From positions 159,859 to 223,858 of the forward strand of contig CAUGNO010000002.1 in assembly GCA_959600905.1 (NCBI GenBank): 64,000 bases of DNA, written 5' to 3'. The DNA comes from UMGS1975 sp959600905. Lineage in GTDB: Bacteria; Bacillota; Clostridia; Christensenellales; QAND01. Below, piece after piece: positions 60,870 to 64,000 of the stretch. The position numbers were made by a program, and so were the translations under genes. The notes under the pieces were generated by a model. It did not search any database. It saw only the letters and a list, made by a program, of their open reading frames with translations, and had not been told where the DNA came from. Each line of letters starts with the position of its first letter. Within the stretch, counting starts at the first letter, position 1.

Positions 60870-60986
60870 GTAGAACGGGATAAAAAAGAGATAGAAATGC
60901 CAAAAGGGTATGGAAATATAGGGGCTCATTGATTTAGAATAGAAGCAATTACAAAGTATGGCCGATTGGAAATGGGAGGAACGTCT

Positions 60987-61838
60987 ATGAAGGAAATCAA
61001 GCTCATTGTGACGGATCTGGACGGTACGTTTTTAAGCCATTCAGAAACAGACGGTTCGCTGGAAAAAAATATCCGGGCTATGGAAGCGGCACGGGAGGCC
61101 GGCATTCCGGTATTTCCTTGCACGGGCCGATCATGGCTGCAAAGCGCCGCCCAGGTAAAGAGATTTGGGTTTGATAACCTATGCGTCGTAAATAACGGCG
61201 CATCCATTGTAGAAATAGACAGCGGAGAGCTTCGTTATCGCAACCGTATCTCTCCTGATCTTGTGGAGCCGTTGTTGGCCATCGGCGAAAAATATCAGGG
61301 CAACGATATCATCACGCAAAGTTCTTGCCAGGAATTTATCGGCTTTTTGGCCTCGGACGAAACGAAAAAACGACAAATTTTAGAGCGGTACGGCCCGCAG
61401 ATGCAGGGAGATGAAAATATTCGCATATTTACCAGCGTAGAGGAGATGTATCTGGCCAGCAGAGGGTCGGCGGAGATGGTACGGTACATTGCCGAGCCAA
61501 AAAATGTGCCGTCCCATATGATGAGGGAGTTGGATGCCCTTCCCAGCGTGGAGATCGCCTGGTCTTGGACAATTCATTTAGATGTCATGGCGGAGGGCGC
61601 CAATAAGGGATCTGTGCTGCCCATTCTGGCGGATATGTACAATGTAGGGCTGGAAAATGTGATGGCGCTGGGAGACCAGGACAACGATGCACCCATGCTG
61701 AGCATGGCAGGGTTTGGCGTGGCCATGGGCGGCGCTAGCCAACGCTGTAAGCAGGTAGCGGACTATATTGCCCCCGCAGTAGAGGATGCGGGGTTTGCAC
61801 AGACAATCGAGCGGTTTGTGCTCGGCAAAAATAGGTAG
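60987..61838 (+). CDS. Cof-type HAD phosphatase
   Basis: 283 residues; ATG at 60987 after GGGAGGAACG. HAD IIB motifs: DLDGTFLSHSET (I), PCTGRSW (II), K in GANKGSVLPILA (III), LGDQDNDAPMLSMAG (IV), and the family's cap domain in the middle. Cof-type proteins dephosphorylate sugar phosphates and cofactors such as FMN or PLP. Own terminator. Substrate unknown. Confidence 0.9.
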   Translation: MKEIKLIVTDLDGTFLSHSETDGSLEKNIRAMEAAREAGIPVFPCTGRSWLQSAAQVKRFGFDNLCVVNNGASIVEIDSGELRYRNRISPDLVEPLLAIGEKYQGNDIITQSSCQEFIGFLASDETKKRQILERYGPQMQGDENIRIFTSVEEMYLASRGSAEMVRYIAEPKNVPSHMMRELDALPSVEIAWSWTIHLDVMAEGANKGSVLPILADMYNVGLENVMALGDQDNDAPMLSMAGFGVAMGGASQRCKQVADYIAPAVEDAGFAQTIERFVLGKNR

Positions 61839-61846
61839 AAATCAAA

Positions 61847-61877
61847 AAACACATCTCTTGCTGGGATGTGTTTTTTT
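61847..61877 (+). terminator. Terminator of the Cof-type gene
   Basis: CACATCTC/GGGATGTG stem followed by T7. Confidence 0.8.
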
Positions 61878-61954
61878 ACAGGAGGATGCATTATACTAAA
61901 ACTAACCATAGCTTTTTTAGAGCAGAGGCCAAAGCATGGAGGAAGGAAAGATAG

Positions 61955-62956
61955 ATGGAAACCTTGGTATATTCTTATCGTGGGCCGTTGAAGGATTTGT
62001 CCTATTCCGGTAGCGCAGCGGTGGTAAACAGTGAGGGAAAGCTGTTGTTTTACTGTGGCGAGCCACAAAAAACCGTGTATATGAGATCCTCGGCCAAGCC
62101 GATGCAGGCGATGTGCGTATTGGAAAGCGGCGCAGTGGATGCCTATGAGCTAACCGAGGAGGAGCTGGCTGTGATCTGCAGTTCGCACAGCGGAGAGGCA
62201 TTTCATGTAAATGCCATTCGTAGCATTTTATCTAAGGCAGGGCTGGGAGAAGAGTACTTGCAATGCGGCGTGCATGCGCCGCTCAATGAGCAGGCAGCCA
62301 AGGCGTTAGAGCAGAGCGGGCAGGCGCCGGGGCAGATCCATAACAACTGTTCAGGCAAACATACCGGTATGCTGATTACAGCCAAGCATTTGGGAGAAAC
62401 GCTGGAGGACTACTATCAGCCTCATCACAAGGTACAGCAGCGAATCATAGAGATGATTGCCAATATATGCCAATATGACCGCGAGAAGATCGTTATCGGT
62501 GTGGATGGATGCGGGGTGCCGGTGCATGCGCTGCCGCTGTATCACGCCGCCTGGGGTGCGGCTAGGATGGCCTGTCCGGAAACATTGGGAGATAGAGGCA
62601 GCCATGCAGCTAGGATCGTTTCCGCCATGACGGCATATCCTAAGATGGTTTCAGGTACGGGGCGGTTCGATGCGATGCTGATGGATGAATTCCAAGGCAA
62701 TCTGTTTTGCAAAGCGGGCGCAGATGGCTATGAGATTGTCGGCATCAAGGACAAGGGGTTGGGCATTGCTGTCAAGTCGGATGACGGCAACACGGACATT
62801 CGCAGCATGGTCGTGGTGGAAATTTTGCGGCAGCTGGGCTATCCCATCGAAAAGAACCGGGAAGGCATGCAGAAGTATATCCATAAAAAGATATACAATC
62901 ATAAAAAAGAGCTTGTGGGGTATACAGTGCCGGAGTTTACGCTGCACAAAGCATAA
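61955..62956 (+). CDS. Asparaginase family II (type AnsA/PF06089-like)
   Basis: 333 residues; ATG after GAAGGAAAGATAG. It shows the PF06089 features MRSSAKPMQA, CSSHSGE and NNCSGKHTGML, plus GVDGCGVPVHALPL. This group, unrelated in sequence to E. coli-type asparaginases, is thought to be a serine-beta-lactamase-like amidohydrolase acting on L-asparagine; few members are characterised. No signal peptide, so cytoplasmic. Confidence 0.88.
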   Translation: METLVYSYRGPLKDLSYSGSAAVVNSEGKLLFYCGEPQKTVYMRSSAKPMQAMCVLESGAVDAYELTEEELAVICSSHSGEAFHVNAIRSILSKAGLGEEYLQCGVHAPLNEQAAKALEQSGQAPGQIHNNCSGKHTGMLITAKHLGETLEDYYQPHHKVQQRIIEMIANICQYDREKIVIGVDGCGVPVHALPLYHAAWGAARMACPETLGDRGSHAARIVSAMTAYPKMVSGTGRFDAMLMDEFQGNLFCKAGADGYEIVGIKDKGLGIAVKSDDGNTDIRSMVVVEILRQLGYPIEKNREGMQKYIHKKIYNHKKELVGYTVPEFTLHKA

Positions 62957-62963
62957 TCTATAA

Positions 62964-62997
62964 AAGAAAAGGGACTGCTGAAGCAGTCCTTTTCTTT
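62964..62997. terminator. Bidirectional terminator
   Basis: AAAAGGGACTGCT/AGCAGTCCTTTT between convergent genes. Confidence 0.85.
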
Positions 62998-63785
62998 TAT
63001 TCCTCAGCCAACCATTGCAGGGCTTGCTCCAAGTTGCGGTTGATAAAATCCCAATCGTGGATGCCTGGAACGATTTTGGCGGTATAATCAGCCTGGGCAT
63101 CGGCCAGGTGTTGTTCTATGGCTCTATGCACGTCGGCAAGCGTATCGTCCTGGCCAGTTGCCATATAGATTTTGGGTAGATCTATGCCCTGTGCTGTCAG
63201 ATGGTCAATCAGCCAAAGCGGGTCTTTGTCGCTGTTTCGGTAAGCTTGCAGGTCCGGGCCGTAATGGGCCTCGACAAAGCTGCGGTTCATCAAATAGTTT
63301 TCGGCATCATAGGTGCTGTCCATGGTATATTCCAATTCCAGCGCCGGTGCAAAGCAGAAGATCTTACCGTAACGATCGTAATGCTTTAGGCCATTGCGCA
63401 GCGCACCAAAACCGCCCATGGAAAAGCCTCCGATGAAGGTATCTTCCCTGCGGTCTGATAGGGGGAAAGCACGCTGCATCAGCTGGGGCAGCTCTTGGCA
63501 GAAAAAGTTTTCCCAGCATTCAAAGCGGTCTTTGCGGTTCATATAAAAGCTGTTTTCCCCACTGGGAAGCACAACGCAGAGGTTGTATTTTTCAGCCAAC
63601 TCATACAGGCGTGTATTGAGCAGCCAGGCCATATTGTTGTCTGTTACGCCATGAAAGAGATACAGCGTACGGAAGCGCTCTCCGGCTGGATGCTGTGCAT
63701 GGCTGTCCACCGGCAGCAATACATTGACGGATACTTTTCGGTGCACTTCATTGGAGCGCAGATTTTGAATTTGAAACAATGCCAT
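62997..63785 (-). CDS. Esterase D/tributyrin-esterase-like hydrolase
   Basis: 262 residues; ATG preceded by GAAAGGAAG. Esterase (PF00756) fold with YLFHGVTDN (oxyanion region), the nucleophile elbow GGFSMGG, and a catalytic His in VPGIHDWDFINR. Closest in motif to acetyl-esterases such as EstA and to S-formylglutathione hydrolases. No signal peptide. Substrate unknown. Confidence 0.9.
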   Translation of the reverse strand: MALFQIQNLRSNEVHRKVSVNVLLPVDSHAQHPAGERFRTLYLFHGVTDNNMAWLLNTRLYELAEKYNLCVVLPSGENSFYMNRKDRFECWENFFCQELPQLMQRAFPLSDRREDTFIGGFSMGGFGALRNGLKHYDRYGKIFCFAPALELEYTMDSTYDAENYLMNRSFVEAHYGPDLQAYRNSDKDPLWLIDHLTAQGIDLPKIYMATGQDDTLADVHRAIEQHLADAQADYTAKIVPGIHDWDFINRNLEQALQWLAEE

Positions 63786-63914
63786 GGGATGTAAACTTCC
63801 TTTCTCTATAGAATTGAACTGATAATATCATTACAATTCTATTGTAAAAGAAATACGAAGACAAATCCAATGCTTGTTTTCCATGATAAGAAATGCCTTG
63901 GCAGCATAATAAAA

Positions 63915-63938
63915 AAGGACTTACATATGTAAGTCCTT
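63915..63938 (-). terminator. Terminator downstream of the 5S rRNA
   Basis: Perfect 12-bp palindrome AAGGACTTACAT/ATGTAAGTCCTT followed on the minus strand by TTTTTTATT. It lies about 12 bases after the 5S 3' end, typical of an rRNA operon. Confidence 0.85.
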
Positions 63939-63949
63939 AAAATTTGAAT

Positions 63950-64000
63950 CCGGCAGTGACCTATCTTCCCAGGCCGTTGCCAGCCAAGTATTGTCGGCGC
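63950..64000 (-). rRNA. rrf: 5S ribosomal RNA, 3' part
   Basis: The minus strand reads GCGCCGACAATACTTGGCTG then GCAACGGCCTGGGAAGATAG and GTCACTGCCG, the conserved 3' half of 5S rRNA; the 5' half lies beyond the window. Its transcription points left, towards dnaA. Confidence 0.9.

Overview
The window looks like the replication-origin region of a Gram-positive, low-to-mid G+C anaerobe of the class Clostridia. Evidence: strong AGGAGG-type ribosome binding sites, lipobox-type lipoproteins, a PdaA-type deacetylase usually tied to spore peptidoglycan, YaaO/RicT/RemB orthologues of Bacillus-type replication neighbourhoods, a two-[4Fe-4S] ferredoxin, and no outer-membrane genes. The species cannot be named from the sequence alone.

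Left arm (1-25.9 kb): the 3' end of an ammonium transporter fused to a P-II domain; a DUF134/Mrp/NifX-like iron-sulfur cluster; queH; a two-component system with an ABC exporter; an alpha/beta hydrolase; a purine salvage operon (xpt plus BMP-family nucleoside ABC transporter); two polysaccharide deacetylases; a methionine ABC transporter (metNIQ); a large GLUG/YDG surface protein; a lipoprotein class D beta-lactamase; and a membrane-anchored binding-protein-like protein. Replication core (26-32.4 kb, minus strand): recF, remB-like, gyrB, a small membrane protein and gyrA. GyrA carries Leu at the residue equivalent to E. coli Ser83.

Middle (32.6-48.9 kb): dnaN and recF, normally neighbours, are separated by about 16.6 kb. 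It holds five paralogous YqhD-like iron alcohol dehydrogenases (three in tandem on +, two on -), a GlpABC-like flavoprotein trio, an O-antigen-ligase-like membrane protein, ychF, uppP and a polar amino acid ABC transporter. The tandem dehydrogenases show near-identical DNA blocks that suggest recent duplication and gene conversion.

Origin and right arm (49-64 kb): dnaN, a 263-bp dnaA-dnaN spacer and a 271-bp region upstream of dnaA, both with DnaA-box-like sites, form a likely bipartite oriC. Upstream of dnaA, instead of rpmH-rnpA-yidC, lies an operon on the same strand as dnaA: yaaO, two HAD phosphatases, tmk, holB-like, ricT, ferredoxin, cdd, trmN6 and rsmI. To its right are a frameshifted amidohydrolase, a Cof-type HAD phosphatase, an asparaginase-II-type protein, an esterase and the 3' end of a 5S rRNA on the minus strand. 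By eye, the + strand looks C-rich left of dnaA and G-rich right of it. If the origin is here, the tmk-rsmI operon and the rRNA would be transcribed head-on to the rightward fork, an unusual layout.
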